Positions 1 through 5,719 of a stretch of DNA of 18,855 nucleotides are shown piece by piece. The stretch is taken from NCBI GenBank assembly GCA_016195615.1, contig JACPZF010000003.1, positions 1 through 18,855 of the forward strand. Reading direction: 5' to 3'. A program made the translations under genes and the position numbers. Source of the stretch: Candidatus Gottesmanbacteria bacterium. GTDB lineage: Bacteria; Patescibacteriota; Microgenomatia; JACPZF01. The notes beneath the pieces were generated by a model, which saw only the letters and a list, made by a program, of their open reading frames with translations, did no database searches and was not told the origin of the DNA. How positions within the stretch are numbered: position 1 is the stretch's first letter; every line of letters begins with the position of its first letter.

Positions 1-1
1 G

Positions 2-121
2 GAACGGCTTAATTCCTGGCTTAAAAGCTTTTGGAGGATTAGATTAAGAAGAGACTATCATTCTGCCATGTTCAAGGCTTTCGTCTATTTGGCACTTATT
101 ATTGTCTTAATAAGAAATTAG
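2..121 (+). mobile_element. C-terminal remnant of an IS5-like DDE transposase, cut by the window edge
   Basis: An open frame enters from the left edge and stops at TAG 119-121, giving 39 residues. The stretch ERLNSWLKSFWRIR followed by a hydrophobic AFVYLALIIVLIR tail resembles the end of IS5/IS1182-group DDE transposases, where the last catalytic Glu lies in an 'ER-NSWL--F-RI' motif and is followed by a helix rich in L, A and I. The Glu at codon 1 would be that catalytic residue. The sequence just after the stop (GTTTTGAAATGACC, near 124-137) could be the right terminal inverted repeat, but the left end lies outside the window. Whether the upstream part is intact cannot be seen. Confidence 0.62.
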
Positions 122-181
122 GAGTTTTGAAATGACCTTACAGTACTAGCCTTCCTCTCTTAGAGACCAAGCGCCGCTCCA

Positions 182-211
182 TCGACATTTAAAAACGCTT
201 CGAGATATAAT
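182..211 (+). promoter_or_regulatory. Sigma70-type promoter of tRNA-Leu (and probably yidC)
   Basis: The -35 box is TCGACA at 182-187 (5 of 6 matches to TTGACA), followed by an 18-nt spacer and a perfect TATAAT at 206-211. Transcription would start near 218, about 33 nt before the tRNA, across an A/T-rich leader that RNase P would remove. No stop, terminator or second promoter separates the tRNA from yidC. Confidence 0.6.
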
Positions 212-250
212 AAGAATTAACTAGTTAAAAAGTTAAAGAATTAAAAAATT

Positions 251-332
251 GCCAGAGTGCTGGAATTGGCAGACAGGCACGGCTTAGGACCGTGTGTCGT
301 AAGACGTGTGGGTTCGAGTCCCACCCCTGGCA
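251..332 (+). tRNA. tRNA-Leu, anticodon UAG
   Basis: A class II tRNA folds here. The anticodon stem is CACGG/CCGTG with loop CTTAGGA, and the anticodon TAG is at 285-287, reading CUA Leu codons. A long variable arm contains a GTC-GTAA-GAC hairpin, as in tRNA-Leu. The T arm is GTGGG/CCCAC with loop TTCGAGT, and the discriminator is A332. The acceptor stem GCCAGAG/CCCTGGC pairs except for an A256-C326 mismatch at the 6:67 pair. CCA is not encoded, so it must be added by a nucleotidyltransferase. The yidC start codon lies only 15 nt after the discriminator. Confidence 0.95.
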
Positions 333-347
333 CTAGCGTTAGCAAAT

Positions 348-1133
348 ATGATTAGTGTGATATCTGGGTTTTTAACCCATGTGGTTTACCAGCCTTTTTT
401 TAACCTGCTCGTCGTCATCTATTATTTCCTGCAGAAAATTGACGTCAATGCCGATATGGGCATGGCGGTCATTCTTTTTACCATTGCCTTTAGGATTATC
501 ATCCTGCCGCTCTCCTTAAGTACGGGCCGAACCGAGGAAGAGAAGCTCGATATGATGACTAAATATAGTGATTTGGAGAAGAAATTCCAAAACAACGAAC
601 TGAAATTAAAAAAGGAAACGAAAAATTTGTTTAGAAGCAATAAAAGAATACTGATTGCCGAAATTTTTGACGTTGGCATACAGGTTTTAATTGCTATTAT
701 GCTCTATCGTATCTTCTCAACAGGCTTAGAGGGAGCCGACTTTCATTTATTATATAGGGGTGTTTCTATTCCGAGTAAGCCTTTTAATCTCACTTTTCTG
801 GGAATCTATGATCTATCCCGGCCCAATATGTTTTTAAATACGATCAACACCATTATCATCTTTATTGCTGAGGCCACCAATATCGTTAATAGTCAAAGGC
901 CGATAACGAGAGACGATAAAATGGCGCTTTTCGTTTTCCCTTTGCTGGCTTTTATTTTCTTTGCCTATATGCCGGCTGGCAAAAAGCTTTTTGTCATCAC
1001 CACCCTGGCTTTTTCCATTTGCCTTATGCTTGTACAGCAAGGCATTTTTTGGTATCATAAAATAACGGGTAAACTATCCGTTGCCTTTTATAGTAAAGTT
1101 AAAAAAGAGGAAGATATTCTTCGAACGAAGTGA
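348..1133 (+). CDS. yidC: YidC/Oxa1-family membrane protein insertase
   Basis: This 261-residue polytopic membrane protein resembles the YidC/Oxa1/SpoIIIJ insertases, which place proteins in the cytoplasmic membrane alone or with SecYEG. Hydrophobic segments lie at about 10-31, 38-58, 104-126, 161-182 and 192-240 (the last probably two helices). The segment with FRIIILPLSL places Arg49 inside a helix, matching the conserved Arg of the YidC hydrophilic groove. A charged, coiled-coil-prone cytoplasmic loop (about 60-103) follows, as in the family. The large Gram-negative periplasmic domain is absent, so this is the short Gram-positive/CPR form. The ATG at 348 is chosen because an upstream GTG would place codons inside tRNA-Leu. 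Trigger factor and an SPFH protein lie downstream, in keeping with a membrane-biogenesis role. I see no lipobox Cys at the N-terminus. Confidence 0.85.
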   Translation: MISVISGFLTHVVYQPFFNLLVVIYYFLQKIDVNADMGMAVILFTIAFRIIILPLSLSTGRTEEEKLDMMTKYSDLEKKFQNNELKLKKETKNLFRSNKRILIAEIFDVGIQVLIAIMLYRIFSTGLEGADFHLLYRGVSIPSKPFNLTFLGIYDLSRPNMFLNTINTIIIFIAEATNIVNSQRPITRDDKMALFVFPLLAFIFFAYMPAGKKLFVITTLAFSICLMLVQQGIFWYHKITGKLSVAFYSKVKKEEDILRTK

Positions 1134-1173
1134 GAAGTTCTCGCTAGCGCTCGAACAATATTAGATTAGATTT

Positions 1174-1812
1174 ATGGCTGAACTAGATAAACTTTTAGTA
1201 TCGTTTCTCGTTGACGAAGTTGTCGGCGGTTTTTTTATCTCAGTGCCGCCAGGACACATCGCCTGTATCTATGACCGTGGCCGCGGCGTTTTAAAAAGAG
1301 TGTGGGGACCAGGGCTACATTTAAAACTGCCATTCTGGCAGGTAGCAAAGCTTTTTAACGCCCAGGTGCTCGAATATACGATCCGCCACGATTTTGACCT
1401 TACCCATAAGGAGGCCCTTGGCGATCAACCTCTTAATATTGTAACGAGCGATAATAAAATTTTGGTCGTTGAGGGATCGGTTCTTTTCCATATTGATAAA
1501 AATAACGCGCCTCTTCTATGGGAAAATGTCGGCGACGATTTTGTCTCTAAAGTTATCAGACCTGTCGCCCGCAGCCGGATTAGAATCGTCCTGGCGGAAA
1601 CGACCAGCGACGAGATTAGAAACAAACGCACGGTCATTGAAGCAAAAATTAAAGAAGAACTCGATAAGATGTATATGGAGAAAGGGCTCATTTGCGATGG
1701 TGTTTTGCTCTCGGAAATTAAATTTATCGGCGATCACAGCGCTGATGCACCCCAACCTCTGGAAAAACCAGATGCTAATGTGCTTTTTGTAGAAAAAAAT
1801 AATAATGCGTAA
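1174..1812 (+). CDS. SPFH/Band 7 (prohibitin-like) domain protein
   Basis: This 212-residue protein opens its SPFH domain with 'SVPPGHIACIYDRGRGVLKR' and continues 'VWGPGLHLKLPF', the typical Band 7/prohibitin start, where a Gly-rich turn precedes 'G-H---P'. It then runs through 'ILVVEGSVLFHID', 'ARSRIRIVLAETTSDEI' and a helical 'IEAKIKEELDKMYMEKGL', the usual end of the domain (about residues 22-185). SPFH proteins form membrane-associated oligomeric cages or rafts that guard proteases such as FtsH or organise lipid domains. Unlike typical members it has no clear N-terminal transmembrane anchor, only a weakly hydrophobic stretch at 5-24, so it may attach peripherally or through its neighbours. 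It overlaps the next gene by 8 nt, which suggests translational coupling. The family call is firm; the precise role is unknown. Confidence 0.85.
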   Translation: MAELDKLLVSFLVDEVVGGFFISVPPGHIACIYDRGRGVLKRVWGPGLHLKLPFWQVAKLFNAQVLEYTIRHDFDLTHKEALGDQPLNIVTSDNKILVVEGSVLFHIDKNNAPLLWENVGDDFVSKVIRPVARSRIRIVLAETTSDEIRNKRTVIEAKIKEELDKMYMEKGLICDGVLLSEIKFIGDHSADAPQPLEKPDANVLFVEKNNNA

Positions 1813-2593
1813 ACTGCCCATTATTTTATTAGGTTTGCTATTAATAGCTTTAACTGCAACCCGCACTTTGGCTGACTCCTCGGGAAGCCAGATGGCTTAT
1901 ACCAATTTTAGCGATATCTACCGTACCTCCTACCAAAACTATATTACCGTTAAAAATAAGTATTTAACCTACAGAACCCTGGCGGCGGAAAAAGAAGCTC
2001 TGGAAAGCGGCCGCGATTTTTTAAAGATCCGCGAGCAATATATTATTTTATATTTAAACATGCTCCGCGATAAAGTAGCCGAACAAGGCGGTTTTACGCT
2101 CTCGGAAAGAAACTTAATAATCAGTAAGATCGATGTGGAAAACACCTGGCTAGCGAGCCACCGCAGCCTTTATGACACGCCGACGACGCTTGACGATCTA
2201 GAGCGGGTTTCTGATCAAACCCAGGATCGTTATGAAAGCGTTATCCGCTACGTCGGTTTGCAGACGAGCGGCGAAATTCTCTACAACAAAGCCGCCATTT
2301 TAGAAAAAAGCTTGCGCAGTATTATCGCCGCGCTGGAATTTGAAACGAAGACGATTTTGGCTTCTGGCACTGATTTAACCTTGGCGCAAAGATGGCTTCT
2401 TGCGGCTAAAAACAAAATCGACCTAGCTAAGGATAAGCAAAACGAAGCCGTTCTTACTTTCATGGCCCTTCGCGGCCAGAATTTAGTGGCTGATTACAAT
2501 AAAGGCATATTTCTTCTGTCTGAGAGCAATCAATATTTAAAAGAGGCAGACTCTTTCGTTTTGGAAATTATAAAAAGTATTAAAGGGGAATAA
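1805..2593 (+). CDS. Exported, mostly helical protein of unknown function
   Basis: This 262-residue protein has a good signal peptide: MRK, a hydrophobic core (about residues 5-17), then a likely cleavage site after TLA, around residue 23. The mature part is almost entirely predicted helix, rich in charged and aromatic residues, and has no Cys. It has no TPR-like consensus and no motif I recognise. It may form a helical bundle outside the membrane. It begins inside the end of the SPFH gene and is followed 4 nt later by a gene for a small membrane-anchored protein, so the three are probably co-expressed and may form one envelope complex (inference). I do not recognise a family. Confidence 0.8.
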   Translation: MRKLPIILLGLLLIALTATRTLADSSGSQMAYTNFSDIYRTSYQNYITVKNKYLTYRTLAAEKEALESGRDFLKIREQYIILYLNMLRDKVAEQGGFTLSERNLIISKIDVENTWLASHRSLYDTPTTLDDLERVSDQTQDRYESVIRYVGLQTSGEILYNKAAILEKSLRSIIAALEFETKTILASGTDLTLAQRWLLAAKNKIDLAKDKQNEAVLTFMALRGQNLVADYNKGIFLLSESNQYLKEADSFVLEIIKSIKGE

Positions 2594-2597
2594 TCTT

Positions 2598-2966
2598 ATG
2601 GATTTAGAACAAAAAGAAGGCATCGTGGCTCAGGAAAAGGCGATTGGTAGTAAAAAATCGCTTCTAAAAGAGCACAAATTTATGCTCCTAGCAACCCTGC
2701 TTATTGTGGTCGCAACTCTTTTTGTCACGTTTCTACCTAGAGGCAGCAGCCAAAATTTGCTGCCCCGGAGAGCCATCATCACTCCGCCTTTGGCTATTAT
2801 TACCGCCACACCGCCGCCGGCGCCATCTCGCTGGGCAACTAGCAGCGCTATTCTTAAAATCGAAAAAGACACGCGCGATCTCCAAAGCAACATTAATAAT
2901 ACTGACTATCAGGATCCTGTTTTAACTCTTCCCAACATCGATAACAACGTGGATTTCCATAACTAA
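2598..2966 (+). CDS. Small single-pass membrane protein of unknown function
   Basis: This 122-residue protein has a charged N-terminus (1-27), one transmembrane helix (about 28-46, MLLATLLIVVATLFVTF), a basic residue cluster, and a Pro/Thr-rich linker (about 58-77) leading to a short polar tail. The topology suggests N-in with the tail outside, facing the exported protein encoded just upstream. AAGGGG at 2583-2588, about 9 nt before the ATG, is one of the few Shine-Dalgarno-like sequences in the window. No family is recognised. The gene is supported by its operon position, 4 nt after the upstream stop and 13 nt before tig. Confidence 0.72.
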   Translation: MDLEQKEGIVAQEKAIGSKKSLLKEHKFMLLATLLIVVATLFVTFLPRGSSQNLLPRRAIITPPLAIITATPPPAPSRWATSSAILKIEKDTRDLQSNINNTDYQDPVLTLPNIDNNVDFHN

Positions 2967-2979
2967 TCACAAAATCCCT

Positions 2980-3828
2980 ATGAATTACGCTTTAAAGGAT
3001 CTCGGCAAAAAGGTTTACGAAATAACGGTCACTGTGCCGTGGCCGGAAGTGGAAGAAACTTACCAGGAGATGCTTGAGGAAACCGTCAGGAATGCGGAAA
3101 TTTCAGGTTTTCGTAAAGGCAAGGCGCCAAAAGAGCTCGTTGAGAAGAATTCAAATTCTAAAGCTTTTTACGAAGAGGTTTTAGGCACTTTGGTTCGCAA
3201 AACCTACCCGGAAATTGTGAAGGAGAAAAATTTACACCCGCTTGTTTTATCAAGAATCGAGATATTAAAAAATGAGGAAAAGTCAGACTGGGTTTATAAA
3301 ATAACCATCTGCGAAGCACCAGAGGTGGATTTGGGGACTTATAAAGAAGAAATCGGAAAACTCTCAGCCAAGGATAAGATTTGGGTACCGGGTAAAGACA
3401 AAGAGGAACCAAAAGAAGAGGATAAAAACAAAAAACTATCCGAATCGCTGGCGAAAATGCTCGAGGTCGTAAAAATTGAACTAAGCGACCTCATTGTTGA
3501 GGACGAAATGTCCAAACTCCTATCCGAACTTCTTGAGGAGATAAAAAAACTTGGTTTAACTTTGGACCAATATTTGCTTTCGACGAAAAAAACGCCAGAA
3601 ACTTTAAAAGCCCAATACCGGGAAAAGGCTCTAAATTCGCTGAAATTAGAGTTTGCTTTGGCTAAAATTGCGGATTCCGAAAACATAAATGTTACTCCCG
3701 AGGAACTCGAGAAAGCGATTAAAGACGTCGAGGATGAGAAGTTAAAGGAACAATTAAAAAAATCTTCGTATCAACTGGCTAGTTTGCTTCGGCGGCAAAA
3801 AACGCTTGACTTTATTGCAGGCTTATAG
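2980..3828 (+). CDS. tig: Trigger factor lacking the PPIase domain
   Basis: Trigger factor is the ribosome-bound chaperone that meets nascent chains. Residues 1-115 match its N-terminal domain, with the ribosome-docking signature GFRKGKAP at 43-50. Residues from about 150 to 282 are the helical C-terminal chaperone arms (for example 'YREKALNSLKLEFALAKIA' and 'ENINVTPEELEKAI', typical of the family). The FKBP-type PPIase domain that normally sits between them (roughly 150-245 in E. coli) is absent and is replaced by a short Lys/Glu/Asp-rich linker at about 132-150. The length is 282 residues against about 430 for the full form. PPIase activity is dispensable for chaperoning in studied bacteria, so the protein may still work. 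Its position downstream of yidC and the SPFH gene groups co-translational folding with membrane insertion. Confidence 0.9.
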   Translation: MNYALKDLGKKVYEITVTVPWPEVEETYQEMLEETVRNAEISGFRKGKAPKELVEKNSNSKAFYEEVLGTLVRKTYPEIVKEKNLHPLVLSRIEILKNEEKSDWVYKITICEAPEVDLGTYKEEIGKLSAKDKIWVPGKDKEEPKEEDKNKKLSESLAKMLEVVKIELSDLIVEDEMSKLLSELLEEIKKLGLTLDQYLLSTKKTPETLKAQYREKALNSLKLEFALAKIADSENINVTPEELEKAIKDVEDEKLKEQLKKSSYQLASLLRRQKTLDFIAGL

Positions 3829-3834
3829 TAAAAT
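3806..3834 (+). promoter_or_regulatory. Promoter inside the 3' end of tig, driving the next gene
   Basis: TTGACT at 3806-3811, a 17-nt spacer and TAAAAT at 3829-3834 make a strong sigma70-type promoter embedded in the last codons of tig. The predicted start near 3841 is only about 4 nt before the ATG at 3845, so the mRNA would be essentially leaderless. Confidence 0.65.
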
Positions 3835-3844
3835 CTGCGGCAAC

Positions 3845-4462
3845 ATGGTACAAAACAGCAAGAAAAAGAAAAAGAATCAATTTATCGATAACCCCATAGA
3901 AGCAGTGCGGGAACTAGCTAATGATTTAGGTCAATCCGCCAAAAGCGACCTTATTTCAGGCGTGGCCGATAGCGCTTTCTCTCAAATTTTTGGTTCTCCT
4001 TCTACTTCCGCCAGTGAATTAAAACCAAACGAAGAGCTAAACGTTCTCTCCCAAAGCGAACAGGGCTTTCGTCGGGAAGAAATAGTTTCCTTTCAAAATC
4101 AACGACAAGCGACCGAGCGCGACGTTTTTTCTTACCAGGAATCGGTGCAATTAAAAAGGGAAATTGAGGAACTGCTTAAACAAATAAAACTACTCGCTAA
4201 ATCGACGGAAAACCTCACGCAAGAGGTATCGCTTCTAGCCATGGAGGACATGCCGGTTAACCCTGGACGTTATCATGTTAACTTCCTTGAATGGTTGGTA
4301 AGACTGATCAAATCTTTAAGGGACAAAGTTGAAGATTCGCGAACCTGGTTGGCGGTTTTTCACAGCAAAAAAAAGCAGAAACAATACTGGTCCATGTTTA
4401 AAAAACACGGCACCACTTTTGGCCTCTCCTCAGAACGCGTGGTCGCCACGCAAGTCGGCTAG
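3845..4462 (+). CDS. Coiled-coil hypothetical protein with basic N-terminus
   Basis: This 205-residue soluble protein begins with a Lys-rich stretch (residues 5-11). A polar, Ser/Gln-rich region of low complexity follows. A strong coiled coil lies at about 95-135 (the stretch QLKREIEELLKQIKLLAKS). The C-terminal third has an 'NPGRYHVNFLEWLVRLIKSL' segment and a basic KKKQKQYW patch. Lack of a signal peptide and the basic ends suggest a cytoplasmic nucleic-acid or membrane-surface protein, but no function can be assigned. It may belong to one of the uncharacterised CPR-restricted families (DUF5660 came to mind, unverified). The ATG at 3845 is chosen because an upstream TTG would put the start inside the promoter. 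Confidence 0.75.
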   Translation: MVQNSKKKKKNQFIDNPIEAVRELANDLGQSAKSDLISGVADSAFSQIFGSPSTSASELKPNEELNVLSQSEQGFRREEIVSFQNQRQATERDVFSYQESVQLKREIEELLKQIKLLAKSTENLTQEVSLLAMEDMPVNPGRYHVNFLEWLVRLIKSLRDKVEDSRTWLAVFHSKKKQKQYWSMFKKHGTTFGLSSERVVATQVG

Positions 4463-4469
4463 CCACGTC

Positions 4470-4498
4470 TTGTGAATTTTAGCCTCTTATCATACAAT
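4470..4498 (+). promoter_or_regulatory. Sigma70-type promoter for the tRNA-Val region
   Basis: TTGTGA (4470-4475), a 17-nt spacer and TACAAT (4493-4498) give a predicted start near 4505, just ahead of the tRNA-like element at 4516 and tRNA-Val. Because no terminator follows tRNA-Val, it may also feed the long metabolic operon. Confidence 0.55.
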
Positions 4499-4515
4499 TA
4501 AATAAACGCATGCAT

Positions 4516-4596
4516 GGACTCGTAGCTCAGTGGTAGAGCGGAACGTCAAACGTTCCAGTCCCGTTTGACGGGACGCTTCGTTGACATGTGGGCGCC
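4516..4596 (+). pseudogene. Broken tRNA-like element (probable tRNA-Val relic) with internal inverted repeats
   Basis: 4516-4540 reads as a perfect tRNA 5' half: acceptor strand GGACTCG, then the D arm GCTC-AGTGGTA-GAGC and G. No matching acceptor 3' strand (CGAGTCC) and no T arm of the TTCRANY type follow. About 35 nt later, CTTCGTTGACAT (4576-4587) looks like the 5' side and loop of a tRNA-Val anticodon arm, sharing CGTTGACAT with the intact tRNA-Val downstream. The sequence between them has two tandem hairpins, GGAACGT/ACGTTCC (4540-4556) and GTCCC/GGGAC (4558-4574). As an alternative fold, a 9-bp stem CGTCAAACG/CGTTTGACG (4544-4552 with 4562-4570) can form. It could be a tRNA relic with an insertion, or a structured leader RNA. 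Confidence 0.55.
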
Positions 4597-4602
4597 TAAC
4601 TT

Positions 4603-4674
4603 GGACGGTTGGCTCAGAGGTAGAGCGTCTCGTTGACATCGAGAAGGTCGCAGGTCCGATTCCTGCACCGTCCA
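4603..4674 (+). tRNA. tRNA-Val, anticodon GAC
   Basis: A complete 72-nt cloverleaf. The acceptor GGACGGT/ACCGTCC is fully paired. The D arm is GCTC/GAGC. The anticodon stem TCTCG/CGAGA has loop TTGACAT with anticodon GAC at 4635-4637 (reads GUC). The T arm is GCAGG/CCTGC with loop TCCGATT, and the discriminator is A4674. CCA is not encoded: CCC follows, and then the ATG of the next gene. Confidence 0.95.
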
Positions 4675-4677
4675 CCC

Positions 4678-5055
4678 ATGGAATGGACGGCTGATTATAA
4701 AATCAAAAAGGAACTGCAAAAAATTCTTCGGCTTCCGGAGTTTAGCTACATTAACGGGAAAGAAATAACTCTCTACCGCAGTTACGGATCTTCATCCCGC
4801 GCCTACGCCAGAATTTGGGGCTTGCCGAGAGTTTGGCAACAAGCCTTGTCTTTAAAACCTCACTACATTATTGAAGTAATTTCGGAAAGATTTAATAAAC
4901 TCTCGCCTTCTGATCAGATTAAAACCCTTATCCACGAACTTTTGCATATCCCCAAAAACTTTTCCGGCGCTCTTGTTCCTCATAAAGGCAGACGGCAAAA
5001 CATTAATCATGATATTATAAATAGAATTTATGATCACTATTATTCACGGCAGTAA
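4678..5055 (+). CDS. Small HExxH putative metallopeptidase
   Basis: This 125-residue protein carries the zinc-protease motif HELLH at 86-90 in the context LIHELLHIPKNFSG, with a likely third ligand His102 (VPHK). The HELLHIPK-S/N-F pattern resembles the small 'phage/archaeal metallopeptidase' group of minimal zincins. The Glu in HExxH would be the catalytic base. There is no signal peptide or transmembrane segment, so it is cytoplasmic; its substrate is unknown. The ATG at 4678 is 3 nt after tRNA-Val, and an upstream frame would run through the tRNA and is rejected. The 3' end overlaps holA by 26 nt, so the two are probably translated together. Confidence 0.68.
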   Translation: MEWTADYKIKKELQKILRLPEFSYINGKEITLYRSYGSSSRAYARIWGLPRVWQQALSLKPHYIIEVISERFNKLSPSDQIKTLIHELLHIPKNFSGALVPHKGRRQNINHDIINRIYDHYYSRQ

Positions 5056-5719
5056 TATCCTTGGCACCAGAACAGAGCTGCAGCTCCTTAGGACCCAATA
5101 TAAGGAAGTTATATCACTTGACGCTAAAAACGCGACTTTAACGCAAGTACTGGAAGGGCTGGAAACCGCTACTTTTAGCGGCGACGCCAGGCTCGTCATT
5201 TTGGAAAATCTGTTTTCAGGAAAAAGCAAAAACGATGATATTATCAACTACCTCTTAAAAAACGATTTTAAAAACGATTTATTAATTTGGGAGGAAAAAG
5301 AAAATAAGGGTAAGAATTTAGTAAGCCTGGCTAAAAAAGCCAAGGTCATACAACTTAACCTGCCCACTTTGCTTTTTAAATTTCTCGATGGCCTAATTCC
5401 CCATAACCCAAATCTTCTCAGTCTCTATAATGAACTCGTGGAAAAAGAAAGCGCGGAGTTGGTTTTTTTCATGTTAAAAAGACAGATGCGTTTGCTGCTG
5501 CTGACGTTTGCCAAAATCGATAAGCCGTCTGATTTTGCCAGAATGCTGCCTTGGCAGATGGCAAAATTAACTAAACAGGCATCCTTTTTTAGCGAAAGTA
5601 AGCTTTTGGAATTGTATAAAGAGCTGCTTAAAATAGAATACGAAATCAAGTCCGGTTTAACCTCGATGGAACTAGAACATAAATTAAAAATGTTTTTAGC
5701 TTTAAATTTTAAACTATGA
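5030..5719 (+). CDS. holA: DNA polymerase III delta subunit (clamp loader), short form
   Basis: The delta subunit opens the sliding clamp in the DnaX clamp-loader complex. The N-terminus MITIIHGSN matches the usual start of HolA (a beta strand leading to G-[SD]-N/D). The C-terminal half, with MLPWQMAKLTKQASFFS followed by a helix and IEYEIKSGLTS, matches the conserved 'P-----L--QA--F----L---Y--L---D---K-G' collar region. The length is 229 residues against about 340 in E. coli, so the middle (AAA+ lid) is shortened, as is often the case in CPR. It overlaps the metallopeptidase gene by 26 nt and the PMM gene by ATGA (5716-5719), so a replication gene is embedded in a sugar-phosphate operon. The call rests on fold-level similarity and is moderately sure. 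Confidence 0.7.
   Translation: MITIIHGSNILGTRTELQLLRTQYKEVISLDAKNATLTQVLEGLETATFSGDARLVILENLFSGKSKNDDIINYLLKNDFKNDLLIWEEKENKGKNLVSLAKKAKVIQLNLPTLLFKFLDGLIPHNPNLLSLYNELVEKESAELVFFMLKRQMRLLLLTFAKIDKPSDFARMLPWQMAKLTKQASFFSESKLLELYKELLKIEYEIKSGLTSMELEHKLKMFLALNFKL

Noticed and set aside
306..347. GTG-started extension of YidC into tRNA-Leu
   Set aside because: The extra codons lie within the tRNA T arm and acceptor; the ATG at 348 gives a normal YidC start.
1133..1173. Possible terminator after yidC around GAGAAGTTCTCGCTAGCG
   Set aside because: The stems are short (5 bp with wobble or no loop) and no T-run follows.
3806..3844. TTG start for the coiled-coil protein
   Set aside because: It coincides with the -35 box of a well-formed promoter; the ATG at 3845 is just downstream of the predicted transcription start.
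4516..4596. A functional tRNA-Leu(CAA) using GGAAC/GTTCC as the anticodon stem
   Set aside because: It would lack nucleotide 26, a T arm with the TTC loop, and any acceptor partner for GGACTCG.
4633..4677. Longer metallopeptidase frame starting in tRNA-Val
   Set aside because: It reads through the anticodon and T arms of a complete tRNA.
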